Positions 24,959 to 35,240 of a stretch of DNA of 64,000 nt are shown here, piece after piece. The stretch is taken from positions 41,262 through 105,261 of the forward strand of contig CAMCPM010000008.1 of NCBI GenBank assembly GCA_945876755.1. The letters are read 5' to 3'. The notes beneath the pieces were generated by a model. It had not been told where the DNA came from, searched no databases, and saw nothing but the letters and a program-made list of their open reading frames with translations. The position numbers and the translations under genes are program-made. How positions within the stretch are numbered: position 1 is the stretch's first letter; the number at the start of each line of letters is the position of its first letter. This DNA is from an uncultured Clostridia bacterium (GTDB lineage: Bacteria; Bacillota; Clostridia; Oscillospirales; Ruminococcaceae).

Positions 24959-25963
24959 TTAAAGATTAGTATCAGTCCTTACAAAAATTTCGGAACCGTC
25001 CGAGTAAACAGTTACCGTTCCGTATACATCAGTGCGGTAATACTCTGTTTTGGTATCTGCAAGAAGTTCAACGGTCTCTTTATGCGGATGCCCGTAATCA
25101 TTTCCCGCACCGCACTGGATAACGCATAAACGTGGAGAAACTGCATCAAAAAATTTCTCGCTTGTTGAACTGCTGCTTCCATGATGAGCCATTTTAAGCA
25201 CATCGGCGCTTAGGTCAGCACCCGAGCCAAGAATATCCTTTTCTGCTTTCTTTTCAATATCTCCCGTAAAAAGATACGCCGTTGAACCGTATGTGAGCCT
25301 TAACACTACCGAATAATTGTTCAAATCGTCGTAATCGTCAACGGGAGCAATTATCTCAAATTCAGGAGCAGTTTTTTCCACCGAAGCCGCCGTCTTTCCC
25401 GAAAGCTCATACACCGTTCCGGGTTTGGCAGCGGTAAGCTTCAGCCCCTTAGACTGCAAAGCAAGAAGAAATTTTTCATAGCTTTTGGTTGTGGGAGTCA
25501 TTTCTGCGCTTACCTTTGGAGCGATAACCTTTCCAACGTCCACCGCAGAAATTATTTCTGACATACCGCCCATATGGTCTGAATGGGGATGAGTCGTGAC
25601 AACATAATCAAGCCTGTCAACATTGTGATTTTTCAGATAGTAAAGAACATCGTCCGCATACTCCTTTTCTCCGCAGTCGATAAGCATCGAAGCGCCCTCC
25701 CAGAGTATAAGTGAGCAGTCGCCCTGACCAACATCAATAAAGTGTATTTCAAGGTCGGCGTCCTTTGCAATAAAGCTGTCAACAGCTGCCTGCGGAACTT
25801 CTGTATCACCGAATTCAAGGTAACTGCTGTAAACAAAAGCCGCCCCCAAAAGTATCAGCAGGAAAAGCAGTACAGGAGAGATCCCTAACGACCTTGCCGT
25901 TTTGACTGCTTGCCTTGCTGACGAGGTCTTCCGTCTTGATGATGTTTTCCTTTTTGCTGCCAT
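24959..25963 (-). CDS. Membrane-anchored ComEC/Rec2-like metallo-beta-lactamase hydrolase
   Basis: A 334-residue protein with a very basic N terminus (about 1-27), one membrane anchor ([17 protein letters not shown], about 30-47) and an external metallo-beta-lactamase domain. The metal motif is [10 protein letters not shown]; downstream ligands are in [11 protein letters not shown] and [12 protein letters not shown]. It resembles the C-terminal domain of ComEC without its channel, so it may be an extracytoplasmic nuclease or phosphodiesterase. GAAAGGA lies nine bases before the ATG. Its first 79 bases lie inside the ygiQ gene in another frame, giving strong coupling. Confidence 0.87.
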   Translation of the reverse strand: MAAKRKTSSRRKTSSARQAVKTARSLGISPVLLFLLILLGAAFVYSSYLEFGDTEVPQAAVDSFIAKDADLEIHFIDVGQGDCSLILWEGASMLIDCGEKEYADDVLYYLKNHNVDRLDYVVTTHPHSDHMGGMSEIISAVDVGKVIAPKVSAEMTPTTKSYEKFLLALQSKGLKLTAAKPGTVYELSGKTAASVEKTAPEFEIIAPVDDYDDLNNYSVVLRLTYGSTAYLFTGDIEKKAEKDILGSGADLSADVLKMAHHGSSSSTSEKFFDAVSPRLCVIQCGAGNDYGHPHKETVELLADTKTEYYRTDVYGTVTVYSDGSEIFVRTDTNL

Positions 25964-27804
25964 TTTGAGTTATCCTTTCGCTGCTCGTTTCTTCTGCGTT
26001 CCTCCGCAAGATATTTTGCGTCGGGCTTAACGAGACAATCCTTGGTATTTCCAATTAAATCTGTGCGGTGCGCCTTTTGCAGAGCCTCAATGACCTTTCG
26101 CTGATTATCGGGACGGAAATATTGCAGAAGCGCACGCTGCATAGCCTTTTCCTCGGGAGTTTTCGGAACATACACAGGCTCCATTGTATATGGGTCAAGC
26201 TCGGTGTAGAACATACAGGTGGAAATTGTTCCCGGTGTGGGGTAAAAATCCTGCACCTGCTCGGGACGAATTTTCAGACTCTTCAGGAACAGCGCCAGCT
26301 CCACGGCTTCCTTTAAGGTACTGCCCGGGTGTGAGGACATAAGGTACGGCACAAGATACTGCTCCTTGCCTATCTGACCGGTAATGCGGTAGAATTTATC
26401 CTGAAATTTTTTGTACGCTTCAATGTGGGGCTTGCCCATTTTATCCAATACCACAGCGGAGCAATGCTCGGGAGCAACTTTAAGCTGACCGCTGACATGA
26501 TGCTCGATAAGCTCGCGCATGAACTCGTCGTTTTTGTCCTCGATAAGATAATCATAGCGTATGCCGCTGCGGATAAAAACCTTCTTCACCTTCGGCACGG
26601 CACGGATTTTTCTGAGCAGGTTGAGATACTCCGTGTGGTCAACTTCAAGAGCCTTGCACGGCTCGGGAGCAAGACACTTTTTACCCTTGCAAAGACCGTG
26701 TTCAAGCTGCTTGTGACAGCTTGGCGCACGGAAATTCGCCGTAGGTCCGCCAACATCGTGAATGTACCCCTTAAAGTTGGGGAGAGTGGTCAGCAAGCGC
26801 GCTTCCGCAAGAATGCTTTCCTCGCTGCGGACGGCGATTTTCCGTCCTTGATGAAGTGCGATAGAACAGAAATTACAGTTGCCGAAGCAGCCGCGGTTGT
26901 GGGTAATAGAAAATTCCACTTCCTTTATACCCGGTACTCCGCCATCTTTCTCGTAGATAGGGTGGTAGGTGCGCATATATGGCAAGGCGTATACCTTGTC
27001 AAGCTCCTCTGTAGTGAGTACAGGCGACGGCGGCAGCTGAACAAGCATATGCTTTTCCTGCCGCTGGATTATCGTCCTGCCGTATACCTCGTCCTGCCAG
27101 TCGTATTGCTGCCTGCAAGCCTTTGCATAGGACTTTTTATCCTCTCTGCAAAGCTTCAATGAGGGACATTCGACTGCGCCGTAGGGCGTGTCCTCGGGCT
27201 TGCAGAGGTACGCCGTACCACGAATATCGGTAAGAGAGTGAACATCCTCACCCTTTGCAAGACGGGTGCAAATCTCGGCTATCTGATGCTCGCCCATGCC
27301 GTACATAAGAATATCAGCGCCACTGTCCTCAAGGATAGAGGGGCGTACTGCGTCGTCCCAGTAGTCATAATGAGCAAATCGGCGCAGAGAAGCTTCAAGT
27401 CCGCCGATACCGATAGGGATATCCCCAAACGCCTCGCGAATCTTTTTGCAGTACACAATAACGGCACGGTCAGGGCGCCTGCCGGCTTTTCCTCCTGCGG
27501 TGTAAGCGTCGTCGGAGCGCTTTTTCTTTGCGGAGGTGTAGTGAGCAACCATAGAGTCGATATTTCCCGAAGTGACCATAAAGGCGTACTTGGGTCTGCC
27601 AAGACGCATGAAATCTCGTGTGGAGTGCCAATCGGGCTGGGCAATAATGCCCACGGTAAACCCAAGGCTTTCGATTACTCTTGAAATTATTGCAATGCCG
27701 AAGCTGGGGTGGTCGACGTAGCTGTCACCCGTCACGCAGATGAAATCGAACTGTTCGATACCCTGTTCAAGCATTTCCTGTTTTGATATGGGAAGAAACG
27801 GCAT
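25885..27804 (-). CDS. YgiQ family radical SAM protein
   Basis: A 639-residue protein of the YgiQ family (UPF0313). The N-terminal part is cobalamin-binding-like ([16 protein letters not shown]). The radical SAM core carries the [4Fe-4S] motif C-x3-C-x2-C in [17 protein letters not shown]. Further conserved segments are [17 protein letters not shown] and [10 protein letters not shown]. The C-terminal 40 residues are extremely basic and Gln-rich, and the gene end overlaps the start of the MBL gene by 79 bases. AAAGGAGG precedes ATG 27804; an upstream frame through a short repeat is rejected. The reaction is not established. Confidence 0.92.
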   Translation of the reverse strand: MPFLPISKQEMLEQGIEQFDFICVTGDSYVDHPSFGIAIISRVIESLGFTVGIIAQPDWHSTRDFMRLGRPKYAFMVTSGNIDSMVAHYTSAKKKRSDDAYTAGGKAGRRPDRAVIVYCKKIREAFGDIPIGIGGLEASLRRFAHYDYWDDAVRPSILEDSGADILMYGMGEHQIAEICTRLAKGEDVHSLTDIRGTAYLCKPEDTPYGAVECPSLKLCREDKKSYAKACRQQYDWQDEVYGRTIIQRQEKHMLVQLPPSPVLTTEELDKVYALPYMRTYHPIYEKDGGVPGIKEVEFSITHNRGCFGNCNFCSIALHQGRKIAVRSEESILAEARLLTTLPNFKGYIHDVGGPTANFRAPSCHKQLEHGLCKGKKCLAPEPCKALEVDHTEYLNLLRKIRAVPKVKKVFIRSGIRYDYLIEDKNDEFMRELIEHHVSGQLKVAPEHCSAVVLDKMGKPHIEAYKKFQDKFYRITGQIGKEQYLVPYLMSSHPGSTLKEAVELALFLKSLKIRPEQVQDFYPTPGTISTCMFYTELDPYTMEPVYVPKTPEEKAMQRALLQYFRPDNQRKVIEALQKAHRTDLIGNTKDCLVKPDAKYLAEERRRNEQRKDNSKWQQKGKHHQDGRPRQQGKQSKRQGR

Positions 27805-27820
27805 AATGCCCTCCTTTTTT

Positions 27821-27853
27821 AATGCGGAATTCGTAATTCGTAATGCGGAATTA
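27821..27853. repeat. Short interspersed repeat, copy A (ftsK-ygiQ gap)
   Basis: AATGCGGAATTCGTAATTCG followed by TAATGCGGAATTA, made of alternating TAATGCGG and AATTCG units. Related copies occur at 33063 and 61724. It fills most of the 67-base gap between ftsK and ygiQ. Confidence 0.8.
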
Positions 27854-27871
27854 ACAGCTGTCATTTCCTCA

Positions 27872-30502
27872 TTACACTTCGGAAATCTCCTCCGTCTCCT
27901 CTTCGCCGTCCTCAATATTGTCATTGTTGATAAGCTTGCGCTGTAACCACATCTCTCTCGTCACAAGCACGGAGCGGGGCTTTGAGCCTTCATAAGGTCC
28001 AACAACGCCCATTTCTTCAAGCTCGTCCATAACACGGGCAGCTCTTGCATAACCCAGCTTCAGCTTTCTTTGCAGGTAGGAAACAGAAGCTTGTCCCGCC
28101 TCGATGAGTACCTCAACTGCCTGGTCGATTATGTCGCCGTCACCGCTTGGTACAGCAGTATCATTACCACTTGGCTTTTCGCCCTTGGGCACGGGCATAT
28201 TCTTTTCGATTTCCTCAATAATCTCGTTTGAATACTCAACAGTACCGCCGCTTTTGATGAACTCGACCACCGCTTCGACCTCCTTGGTAGAAGCAAAGCA
28301 GCCCTGAATTCTGACAGGCTTTGGAATACCCTGCGGATAGTACAGCATATCGCCGTGACCCAGAAGCTTTTCTGCGCCTGCAACGTCGATAATGGTACGG
28401 CTGTCCACCTGCGATGAAACAGTAAGTGCAATTCTTGACGGGATATTCGCCTTGATAAGACCCGTGATAACGTCAACAGTAGGACGCTGTGTTGCGATAA
28501 TAAGGTGCATACCTGCGGCACGAGCCATCTGCGCAAGACGGCAGATAGAGTCCTCTACTTCGTTTGCCGCCGCCATCATCAGGTCGGCAAGCTCGTCGAT
28601 AATAATAACTATCTTCGGAAGCGGCTCAACGCCGTCAGTCTCCGCCGCCATTTCGTTATAGCCTGCATGGTCACGGACATTGTAATCCGCAAAAAGCTTA
28701 TATCTCTTCAGCATTTCCTGTACCGCCCAGGACAGCGCACCTGCCGCCTTTCTCGGGTCGGTAACAACGGGAATAAGCAGATGAGGTATGCCGTCATAAA
28801 CCTTGAATTCAACCATTTTCGGGTCGATAAGCACAAGGCGCACCTCGTCGGGCGAAGCGTTGTAAAGAATACTCATAATAATGCTGTTGGTGCAGACGGA
28901 TTTACCCGAACCGGTAGTACCTGCAATGATAAGGTGAGGCATCTTGCCGATATCGCCGATCATAATGTCACCGTCAATATTTTTACCCACAACAAAGCTG
29001 AGCTTGCTTTTATTTTCGGCAAATTCGGGACTTTCGATCATTTCACGGATTGTAACGATATCCTTGACTCTGTTAGGAACTTCAACGCCCACAGCGGCTT
29101 TGCCGGGAATAGGCGCTTCAATACGCACACCTGCCGCCGCAAGGTTAAGAGCAATATCGTCGGCAAGTCCCGTAATTTTTGAAATCTTAACGCCAGCGCT
29201 TGGTTGAAGCTCATATCTTGTAACGGTAGGACCTCTGTGAATATCAACAATTCTTGTAGATACGCCAAAGCTTTTCAGAGTGTCAACAAGAGTATCCGCA
29301 TTGTTCTTCATTTCAGCCTCCGCCTCTGCGGCGTTAAGACTGTTGTCAACGTTTTTCAGCAGGGAGATAGGCGGAAACTTGTAAGTCACCGCAGCAGGCT
29401 CCTGCTCGGCAATTTCATGCTGAATATCGGCAGCCGTGGGCGCGTCGGGCATTTCAAGCTCGTCCTCGGTCTGAATTTTGTTGGACGCAAGTGTAGACTG
29501 CTTTTTCGGCTTTTCGGTATTTTCCTTAGGCGCAAAGATAGAGCGCTTCTTTTCGGGCGCTGCCGCCGCCTTTTTGATTATATCGTCCAGCTCGTTTGAA
29601 GCCTTTTTGATTTTTTCCTCTGCCGCATCGCCGCTTGCCGTTGGAACGGAAACAGGGTGTGCAGGCATACTTTCCATAAATATTTCCTGCTCAGACTTAG
29701 GCTCGTCAGGCTCAAAGGGCAGTTCCTCTTTTTTCACATCAGCAGACTTTTTACCCGATGGAATGGGAATATCCACATTGAAATTCTTCGCCTTTTCCTT
29801 TACCACAGCGGCAGGAACGTCCGCATTGGGAACGTTCTTTGCAGCCTTGTCGGGCTTGCCTTTCTTTGCTCCGGGAGGAGGCACAAAGCCGCCGTCCTCA
29901 GTGGGCTCGTACTCGCCTCTTGCCGCATTTGCCGCAGAAAGTGCATTTTTTATCATTTTAACAAGGTCGATAATCGTCTTGTTTGCGAAAATCATTATAA
30001 AAACGAAAATCAGCAGTACAATAATAATAGTCGCACCTGTTTTCTTAAACAGCGCAAGAAGAGGTCCTGCAATGAAAATACTCATCACACCGCCGCCACG
30101 AAGCTGTTTTCCCTCGGCGTAAAGGGTCGGGATAATTTCTTCAAAAAGGTTAGCGCCGCTAAGCTCGCCGCTTGAAACTATCTGAACGAACGCAGACGTC
30201 AGCAGGATTATTATAAAGCACTGGATGACCTTTCCCTGCACAGCCTGATGGGTCTTGTCCATAGCTATCATTACCGAAACGTAGATAAGTATCGCAGGCA
30301 CAAGGAACACCGAGAACCCGAACATTCCCAGAAACATATTATGTATGCCGTTCCATGCAGACTCGCCCTTTATCAGCGTAAAAGCAAGTATAAGCACTCC
30401 CAGCGCAAAAAGCACCGTTGACCAGAGTACCTTGTCCCCTGCACGGCTTTCCTGTTCAGCCTGCTTTGATTTTGACTGCGCCGATGTTTTTTTCGTAGCC
30501 AA
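27872..30502 (-). CDS. ftsK: DNA translocase FtsK/SpoIIIE
   Basis: An 876-residue septal DNA pump that clears chromosome DNA from the division septum and, in spore formers, moves DNA into the forespore. The N terminus has about four membrane segments (between residues 25 and 180). A long charged Lys/Pro/Ala linker follows (about 190-390), then the motor domain with Walker [14 protein letters not shown] near residue 530, Walker [15 protein letters not shown] and [20 protein letters not shown]. The C-terminal winged-helix gamma domain ([20 protein letters not shown]) reads orienting sequences. The start is TTG with GGAGG nine bases upstream. The tepA, ylzJ, SpoIIIE order matches Bacillus, with uppP inserted. 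Confidence 0.95.
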   Translation of the reverse strand: MATKKTSAQSKSKQAEQESRAGDKVLWSTVLFALGVLILAFTLIKGESAWNGIHNMFLGMFGFSVFLVPAILIYVSVMIAMDKTHQAVQGKVIQCFIIILLTSAFVQIVSSGELSGANLFEEIIPTLYAEGKQLRGGGVMSIFIAGPLLALFKKTGATIIIVLLIFVFIMIFANKTIIDLVKMIKNALSAANAARGEYEPTEDGGFVPPPGAKKGKPDKAAKNVPNADVPAAVVKEKAKNFNVDIPIPSGKKSADVKKEELPFEPDEPKSEQEIFMESMPAHPVSVPTASGDAAEEKIKKASNELDDIIKKAAAAPEKKRSIFAPKENTEKPKKQSTLASNKIQTEDELEMPDAPTAADIQHEIAEQEPAAVTYKFPPISLLKNVDNSLNAAEAEAEMKNNADTLVDTLKSFGVSTRIVDIHRGPTVTRYELQPSAGVKISKITGLADDIALNLAAAGVRIEAPIPGKAAVGVEVPNRVKDIVTIREMIESPEFAENKSKLSFVVGKNIDGDIMIGDIGKMPHLIIAGTTGSGKSVCTNSIIMSILYNASPDEVRLVLIDPKMVEFKVYDGIPHLLIPVVTDPRKAAGALSWAVQEMLKRYKLFADYNVRDHAGYNEMAAETDGVEPLPKIVIIIDELADLMMAAANEVEDSICRLAQMARAAGMHLIIATQRPTVDVITGLIKANIPSRIALTVSSQVDSRTIIDVAGAEKLLGHGDMLYYPQGIPKPVRIQGCFASTKEVEAVVEFIKSGGTVEYSNEIIEEIEKNMPVPKGEKPSGNDTAVPSGDGDIIDQAVEVLIEAGQASVSYLQRKLKLGYARAARVMDELEEMGVVGPYEGSKPRSVLVTREMWLQRKLINNDNIEDGEEETEEISEV

Positions 30503-30526
30503 GATGATTTTCCTCCCGAATTTTTG

Positions 30527-31399
30527 TTATCCTATCATAATGCGTGTACCGCTTATTATTTCGTAAAGAGCAGTGCCTATAACCGCAATGCCAAGTACAA
30601 GGGTGTACCAAGCAAAAATGCGGAACTTGTCGTTCACGACCATAGCCTTTATAAGGCGTATCGCAAAATATCCTGCTGCTGCGGAAACGATAAAGCTTAC
30701 CGCAAGGGGAATAAGATTTGCTTTAAGCTCTGCGGCAGCGGAATCCGTAAGGTCAAAAAGCTTTACGAACGCACCCGCAAGAATAACGGGTATGCCGAGA
30801 ATAAAGCTGTACTCCACGGCGTCCTCCCGCTTCATTCCCGTAAACAGCGCCGAGCAGATAGTCGAGCCGGAGCGTGAAATTCCCGGAACAAGGGCAATTC
30901 CCTGAAAAACGCCTATCGTCAGCGCACCTTTTACCGTAGTATCGCCTGCTGCTTTCGTACCCTTATTGCATTTTGTACTCATAAACAGAAGCGCCGAGGT
31001 GTACAGAAAAGCAAAGCCCTCAACGAGGATATCATCATCGCTGCCCAGCATATCGAAAAAGTCCTTGAATATGTAGAAGCCGAACAGCGGCAGAATTGAA
31101 ATAATTATCATCATAATCATTCTGCGTTCGGGGTTCATAGTTTTCCACTTGAATTTGCCCGTAAAAATGTCGCGGAGCATTCTGAACGCCTCAAAAATCA
31201 GAGCCTTAATCTTGCCCCAAAATGCGACGAATACCGCCACAAGCGTGCCGAGGTGGAGCAATATCGTCATTGTGACTGCATTTTCACCGTCAAGACCGAA
31301 AAAGTGCTGAAAAAGCGAAAGATGTCCCGAGCTTGACACAGGAAGGAACTCGGTCAAGCCCTGCAAAATGCCCTGTAAAACTGCTTCAAAAATAGTCAT
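30527..31399 (-). CDS. uppP: Undecaprenyl-diphosphate phosphatase UppP (BacA)
   Basis: UppP removes a phosphate from undecaprenyl pyrophosphate, recycling the lipid carrier for peptidoglycan and conferring bacitracin tolerance. The 290-residue polytopic membrane protein has both signature motifs, GLTEFLPVSSSGHLSLF near the N terminus and LVPGISRSGSTI near residue 180. AAGGAGAT precedes ATG 31399, which lies inside the last codons of the ylzJ-like gene (14-base overlap). The ftsK start follows 24 bases after its stop. Part of the tepA-ylzJ-uppP-ftsK operon. Confidence 0.95.
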   Translation of the reverse strand: MTIFEAVLQGILQGLTEFLPVSSSGHLSLFQHFFGLDGENAVTMTILLHLGTLVAVFVAFWGKIKALIFEAFRMLRDIFTGKFKWKTMNPERRMIMMIIISILPLFGFYIFKDFFDMLGSDDDILVEGFAFLYTSALLFMSTKCNKGTKAAGDTTVKGALTIGVFQGIALVPGISRSGSTICSALFTGMKREDAVEYSFILGIPVILAGAFVKLFDLTDSAAAELKANLIPLAVSFIVSAAAGYFAIRLIKAMVVNDKFRIFAWYTLVLGIAVIGTALYEIISGTRIMIG

Positions 31400-31580
31400 A
31401 CGGAAAATATCTCCTTGTTGATTTATCGGTTGTATGCCGTACCGCAGGAAGCCTTGTTCTATCCGTAAAATCGCCCGGATTTGTGGAAAGAACACCTTGC
31501 GGAATATTGTTTACATGATCCGCAAGCTCACGCTCTTGAGCATACAGTACATCATATTCATTTATAATTGTGTAAAGCAC
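31386..31580 (-). CDS. YlzJ-like small protein
   Basis: A 64-residue protein, probably of the YlzJ-like family, whose members start LYT and sit between tepA and spoIIIE in Bacillus. Here it begins LYTIINEYDVLYAQE and contains GVLSTNPGDFTD, and it occupies exactly that position. The GTG start comes two bases after the tepA stop, with GAGGAG 11 bases upstream; the end overlaps uppP by 14 bases. No function is known. Similarity is weak, so the call rests largely on context. Confidence 0.62.
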   Translation of the reverse strand: MLYTIINEYDVLYAQERELADHVNNIPQGVLSTNPGDFTDRTRLPAVRHTTDKSTRRYFPYDYF

Positions 31581-31582
31581 CG

Positions 31583-32329
31583 TCAGCTCATCTCCTCATT
31601 GTCGGGGTATCGCGGCTCTCCCGTTTCTATCAGCTCATAAAGCGCTTCAATCGCATCGGAAAGTCCCCCAAGCGAGTCGATAAGTCCCTCTTTTACAGCG
31701 GTTTCGCCGTCAATGACAGTACCCATATCCATAGTAAGCTCACCTGTGTTCATCATCAGCTCACGGAAGCGCTCGGGCTTGATACGGCTGTTTTTGGAAA
31801 CGAAATTGATTATCCTGTCCTGCATTTTGTCAAAGTAGGAAAGGGTCTGAGGTACACCAAGCACCGTACCGCTCATTCTTACGGGGTGGATAGTCATGGT
31901 AGCGCTGGGCACTATGAAGGATCTTTTCGACGAAACTGCAAGAGGTACGCCGATAGAATGTCCTCCGCCCACAACAATTGAAACCGTTGGTGTTTTCATA
32001 CCTGCAATAAGCTCGGCGATAGCAAGACCTGCTTCAACATCTCCGCCCACCGTGTTGAGAATGATGACAAGCCCCTCGATAGAGCGGTCCTGCTCAATGG
32101 CAACAAGGGCAGGCATAATGTGTTCATACTTTGTAGTCTTGTTCTGCGGCGGCAGAATATAGTGTCCCTCCACCTGTCCTATAACAGTAAGGCAGTGAAT
32201 AAGGTGCTTTGCGTTCTGTGAAACGACCTCTCCGTTTTTTTCGATAAGGTCAGCCTTGTCAAGCTGTTCCTCAGTTTTTGACTGTGCTTCATTTTCTTCA
32301 TTATTGGTGTTTTTTTCGTTATCGGTCAT
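31583..32329 (-). CDS. tepA: ClpP-fold peptidase TepA
   Basis: A 248-residue ClpP-class serine peptidase of the TepA (translocation-enhancing protein) type. An acidic N-terminal extension (about 1-40) precedes the crotonase-like fold. The nucleophile serine is in [13 protein letters not shown], the histidine in MTIHPVR, and the oxyanion loop in [12 protein letters not shown]. Its role is linked to protein secretion or spore development in Bacillus but is not well defined. GAGGATATTTT precedes ATG 32329. It is the first gene of the minus-strand run that goes on to ispH, with a consensus promoter upstream. Confidence 0.9.
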   Translation of the reverse strand: MTDNEKNTNNEENEAQSKTEEQLDKADLIEKNGEVVSQNAKHLIHCLTVIGQVEGHYILPPQNKTTKYEHIMPALVAIEQDRSIEGLVIILNTVGGDVEAGLAIAELIAGMKTPTVSIVVGGGHSIGVPLAVSSKRSFIVPSATMTIHPVRMSGTVLGVPQTLSYFDKMQDRIINFVSKNSRIKPERFRELMMNTGELTMDMGTVIDGETAVKEGLIDSLGGLSDAIEALYELIETGEPRYPDNEEMS

Positions 32330-32411
32330 AAAATATCCTCGCATTGCTTTTTATTTCATGGGTTTCCCAAGATATTTTACGCCGTAAAGAAACAATTATT
32401 CATAATAAATA

Positions 32412-32440
32412 ATTATACAACATTTCCTGCAAAAAGTCAA
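32412..32440 (-). promoter_or_regulatory. Promoter of the tepA-ylzJ-uppP-ftsK run
   Basis: On the minus strand TTGACT (32435-32440), a 17-base spacer and TATAAT (32412-32417), about 83 bases upstream of tepA. It is arranged divergently with the acetyltransferase promoter at 32509. Confidence 0.8.
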
Positions 32441-32508
32441 TTGATTTCCAAAAATATCCGTAAAATATCGGTATATGATTTTTAAAAAACGCATTTTGAC
32501 AAAACAGC

Positions 32509-32537
32509 TTGACAAAGCCTGAAATTAGTATTATACT
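32509..32537 (+). promoter_or_regulatory. Promoter of the acetyltransferase pair
   Basis: TTGACA (32509-32514), a 17-base spacer and TATACT (32532-32537), 40 bases before the first acetyltransferase start. Confidence 0.8.
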
Positions 32538-32576
32538 TACAAAAACCAAAAGGAGCCGTTTTAAGGAGATGTGACT

Positions 32577-33065
32577 ATGCTGTTTTCGGGAAAAGCAAAG
32601 CTTGATTTTACCATTGAAAAAATAACCTCCGATGAAGACATTGAAGCCGCATTCAAGCTTGCGGACAAGGTTTTCATGGAATTTGAAGCGCCTGTGTATA
32701 CACGCAGGGGCGTAGAAAGCTTCCGCAGCTTCTTGTGGGGAAAGAGAGTCCGTGAAATGCTTGCAGACGGCAGCTATGTCGTGTGGGGCTGTTACTGCGG
32801 CGGAGAACTTGCAGGTATGCTTGCAATGCGTGACGGAGAGCATATAAGCCTTGCGTTTGTATCCGGCGAGTTTCACCGTCGGGGCATCGGACGAAAGCTT
32901 TACGCCGAAGCAAAGAAGTATGCCGCTGCACAGGGCAAAAAGCGTATTACGGTAAACGCCAGTCCATACGGAATACCCTTTTACCGTGCGGTAGGCTTTA
33001 AGGAAACAGATATGCAGCTTGTTACCGACGGTATTATTTACACGCCCATGGAAGCAAAATTATAA
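32577..33065 (+). CDS. GNAT family N-acetyltransferase
   Basis: A 162-residue GNAT protein. The acetyl-CoA-binding motif A is FHRRGIGRKLYAEAKKYA, followed by the C-terminal NASPYGIPFYRAVGF segment typical of the family. The N terminus is diverged. Substrate unknown; it may be a small amine, a peptide N terminus or an antibiotic-like compound. AAGGAG lies eight bases before ATG 32577, so the alternative GTG two codons upstream is less likely. It shares a promoter with the second acetyltransferase 46 bases downstream. Confidence 0.85.
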   Translation: MLFSGKAKLDFTIEKITSDEDIEAAFKLADKVFMEFEAPVYTRRGVESFRSFLWGKRVREMLADGSYVVWGCYCGGELAGMLAMRDGEHISLAFVSGEFHRRGIGRKLYAEAKKYAAAQGKKRITVNASPYGIPFYRAVGFKETDMQLVTDGIIYTPMEAKL

Positions 33066-33094
33066 TGCGGAATTCATAATGCGTAATGCGTAAT
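33063..33094. repeat. Short interspersed repeat, copy B (between the acetyltransferases)
   Basis: TAATGCGGAATTCATAATGC followed by GTAATGCGTAAT, the same unit as copies A and C. It begins at the stop codon of the first acetyltransferase and ends just before the ribosome site of the second. Confidence 0.8.
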
Positions 33095-33110
33095 TATTGG
33101 AGCTGATAAA

Positions 33111-33677
33111 ATGTTAAATCATAAAGGAACAAAAATAATCGAAACAGAACGGCTTATACTCCGTCCGTACCGCAGCACCGACGCCGAATCAATGTTCAAA
33201 AACTGGGCAAGCGACCCCGATGTTGCAAAATTTCTTACATGGAACGCCCACAGAAACATTTCCGATACCGAGGCAATTATCAATCTCTGGCTTGCGGAAT
33301 ATAACAAGCCTTCACGCTATAACTGGATTATCGTACTGAAAGAAATCGGCGAACCCATAGGAGCAATTGATGTTGTACATATCTATGATAATACCGGCAT
33401 CGCAGAGATAGGTTACTGTATCGGACAGAAATGGTGGAACAAGGGCATCGTTACCGAAGCGTTCCGGTCGGTTATCAGTTACCTTTTTGAAGAAGTCAGA
33501 TTCAATCAGATACGTGCCGCTCACGCCGTAAAAAATCCGGCTTCGGGACGTGTTATGCAGAAATGCGGCTTGCAGTACGAAGGCACATTCAGAAAGTTCT
33601 TCCGCGCCACATCTGGAGAACTGCTGGATATAAGCTACTACTCGATACTTAAAGAAGAATTTTTTTCCAATAAATAA
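33111..33677 (+). CDS. RimJ/RimL-type GNAT acetyltransferase
   Basis: A 188-residue GNAT of the RimJ/RimL/SpeG type. ETERLILRPYRSTDAE at the N terminus, then a central strand region and the acetyl-CoA motif GYCIGQKWWNKGIVTEAF, then NPASGRVMQKCGLQYEG near the C terminus are all characteristic. Such enzymes acetylate ribosomal proteins, aminoacyl nucleotides or polyamines; the substrate here is unknown. TTGGAG precedes the ATG. It is not a duplicate of the upstream acetyltransferase, since the two belong to different GNAT subgroups. Confidence 0.88.
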   Translation: MLNHKGTKIIETERLILRPYRSTDAESMFKNWASDPDVAKFLTWNAHRNISDTEAIINLWLAEYNKPSRYNWIIVLKEIGEPIGAIDVVHIYDNTGIAEIGYCIGQKWWNKGIVTEAFRSVISYLFEEVRFNQIRAAHAVKNPASGRVMQKCGLQYEGTFRKFFRATSGELLDISYYSILKEEFFSNK

Positions 33678-33682
33678 AAATC

Positions 33683-33711
33683 TTGCATTATTGTGTGATA
33701 TATGTTATAAT
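33683..33711 (+). promoter_or_regulatory. Promoter of metY
   Basis: TTGCAT (33683-33688), a 17-base spacer and TATAAT (33706-33711). The leader is only about 35 bases, too short for a SAM riboswitch or T-box. Confidence 0.75.
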
Positions 33712-33750
33712 TTTACTTGAAATTTTTATTACTTGAAAGGAATTACAGAT

Positions 33751-35037
33751 ATGAAAGAGCTTAATCCCAACGCTAAAATCGAAACCAAATGCCTGCACGC
33801 AGGCTATACTCCCAAAAACGGCGAGCCGAGAGTAGTGCCTATCGTGCAAAGCACTACATACGTTTACGACTCCACGGACGACGTTGCCGCAGTTTTTGAC
33901 GACCCCACCAAGAGCCTTATCTATTCCCGTTTTGAGAATCCTACAACAGACGCTGTTGAAAAGAAAATTGCCGCTCTCGAAGGCGGCGTTGCAGCTATGT
34001 GTACCTCCAGCGGACAGGCAGCTTCTCTGCTTTCGATACTCAACATCTGCGAAGCAGGAGACAGCTTTATCGCTTCCTCTTCGATATACGGCGGAACAAT
34101 CAACCTTTTCGGAGTAACTCTGAAAAGAATGGGTATCGAGTGCATCTGGGTCGATGTCGACGCCTCCGAGGAAGAACTTAACGCAGCATTCAAGGACAAC
34201 ACCAAAGCTGTTTTCGGCGAGACTATTGCAAACCCTGCTCTTACCGTTTTTGATATTGAAAAATGGGCTAAGGCTGCTCATGCACACGGCGTACCCCTTA
34301 TCGTAGACAATACCTTTGCTACTCCTATTCTTTGCCGTCCTATCGAGTGGGGCGCAGATATCGTTATCCATTCCACATCAAAGTATATGGACGGTCACGC
34401 TGTCCAGGTAGGCGGCGTAATTGTCGACAGCGGCAAATTCGACTGGACAAACGGAAAGTTCCCCTGCATGACCGAACCCGACGAAAGCTACCACGGAATT
34501 GTTTATACAAAACAGTACGCCTTTGCACCATACATCGTCAAGGCAAGAATGCAGCTTATGAGAGATTTCGGATGCTATCCTGCCGCAAACAGCTCATTCC
34601 TGCTTAATCTCGGTCTGGAAACTCTTCCGGTAAGAATGAAGCAGTATTGCGAAAATGCCCTCAAGGTAGCAAAGTTCATAGAATCCACAGGCAAGGTAAA
34701 TTTCGTTTCCTATCCTGCACTTGAAAGCAACAAGTATAAGGCTCTTGCGGACAAGTATCTGCCCCTCGGTGCAAGCGGCGTAATTTCCTTCTCCATCAAG
34801 GGCGGCCGCGATACAGCCGTTAAGTTTATGGATAGCTTGACTCTTGCTTCCAATGAAGTACACGTTGCAGATATCCGTACCTGCGTGCTTCACCCTGCAT
34901 CCGCAACACACCGTCAGCTTACCGACGAGCAGCTTGTAGCAGCAGGTATCGACGGCGGTCTTATCAGATTCTCCGTAGGTCTTGAAAATGTAGAGGATAT
35001 TCTTGCCGACGTTAAACAGGCATTCGACAAAATATAA
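33751..35037 (+). CDS. metY: O-acetylhomoserine sulfhydrylase
   Basis: A 428-residue PLP enzyme of the Cys/Met metabolism family that makes homocysteine from O-acetylhomoserine and sulfide. Landmarks are KCLHAGYTPKNGEPRVVPI, YSRFENPTTDAVEKKIAALE, the cofactor-binding SSSIYGGTINLF and DNTFATPILCRP, and the Schiff-base Lys211 in HSTSKYMDGH. The C-terminal HPASATHRQLTDEQL is typical of the MetY branch rather than MetB/MetC. GAAAGGA precedes the ATG; a TTG six codons upstream overlaps that site and is rejected. Monocistronic, with its own promoter and terminator, and no SAM riboswitch. Confidence 0.94.
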   Translation: MKELNPNAKIETKCLHAGYTPKNGEPRVVPIVQSTTYVYDSTDDVAAVFDDPTKSLIYSRFENPTTDAVEKKIAALEGGVAAMCTSSGQAASLLSILNICEAGDSFIASSSIYGGTINLFGVTLKRMGIECIWVDVDASEEELNAAFKDNTKAVFGETIANPALTVFDIEKWAKAAHAHGVPLIVDNTFATPILCRPIEWGADIVIHSTSKYMDGHAVQVGGVIVDSGKFDWTNGKFPCMTEPDESYHGIVYTKQYAFAPYIVKARMQLMRDFGCYPAANSSFLLNLGLETLPVRMKQYCENALKVAKFIESTGKVNFVSYPALESNKYKALADKYLPLGASGVISFSIKGGRDTAVKFMDSLTLASNEVHVADIRTCVLHPASATHRQLTDEQLVAAGIDGGLIRFSVGLENVEDILADVKQAFDKI

Positions 35038-35066
35038 TATATCCGAGATATATCGAGAAATATAAG

Positions 35067-35108
35067 AAACTGCGCAAGGCCCTTAATTACGGGTTTTACG
35101 CAGTTTTT
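35067..35108 (+). terminator. Terminator of metY
   Basis: AAACTGCG pairs with CGCAGTTT (35067-35074 with 35099-35106), with an inner CCC/GGG pairing, ending in five T. Confidence 0.82.
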
Positions 35109-35240
35109 CATATGGCACAAATTTTATATACAATGTTCATAAAATATTTACATACATAATTTTGCAAAAAATATTCCAAAACAGCATAATTTGTTGTATA
35201 ATGAATGTATATAACATTTTGTAAGGAAAGGAGAGATCCG

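Noticed and set aside
33712..33750. Possible SAM riboswitch or T-box before metY
   Set aside because: The leader is under 40 bases and has no conserved motif.
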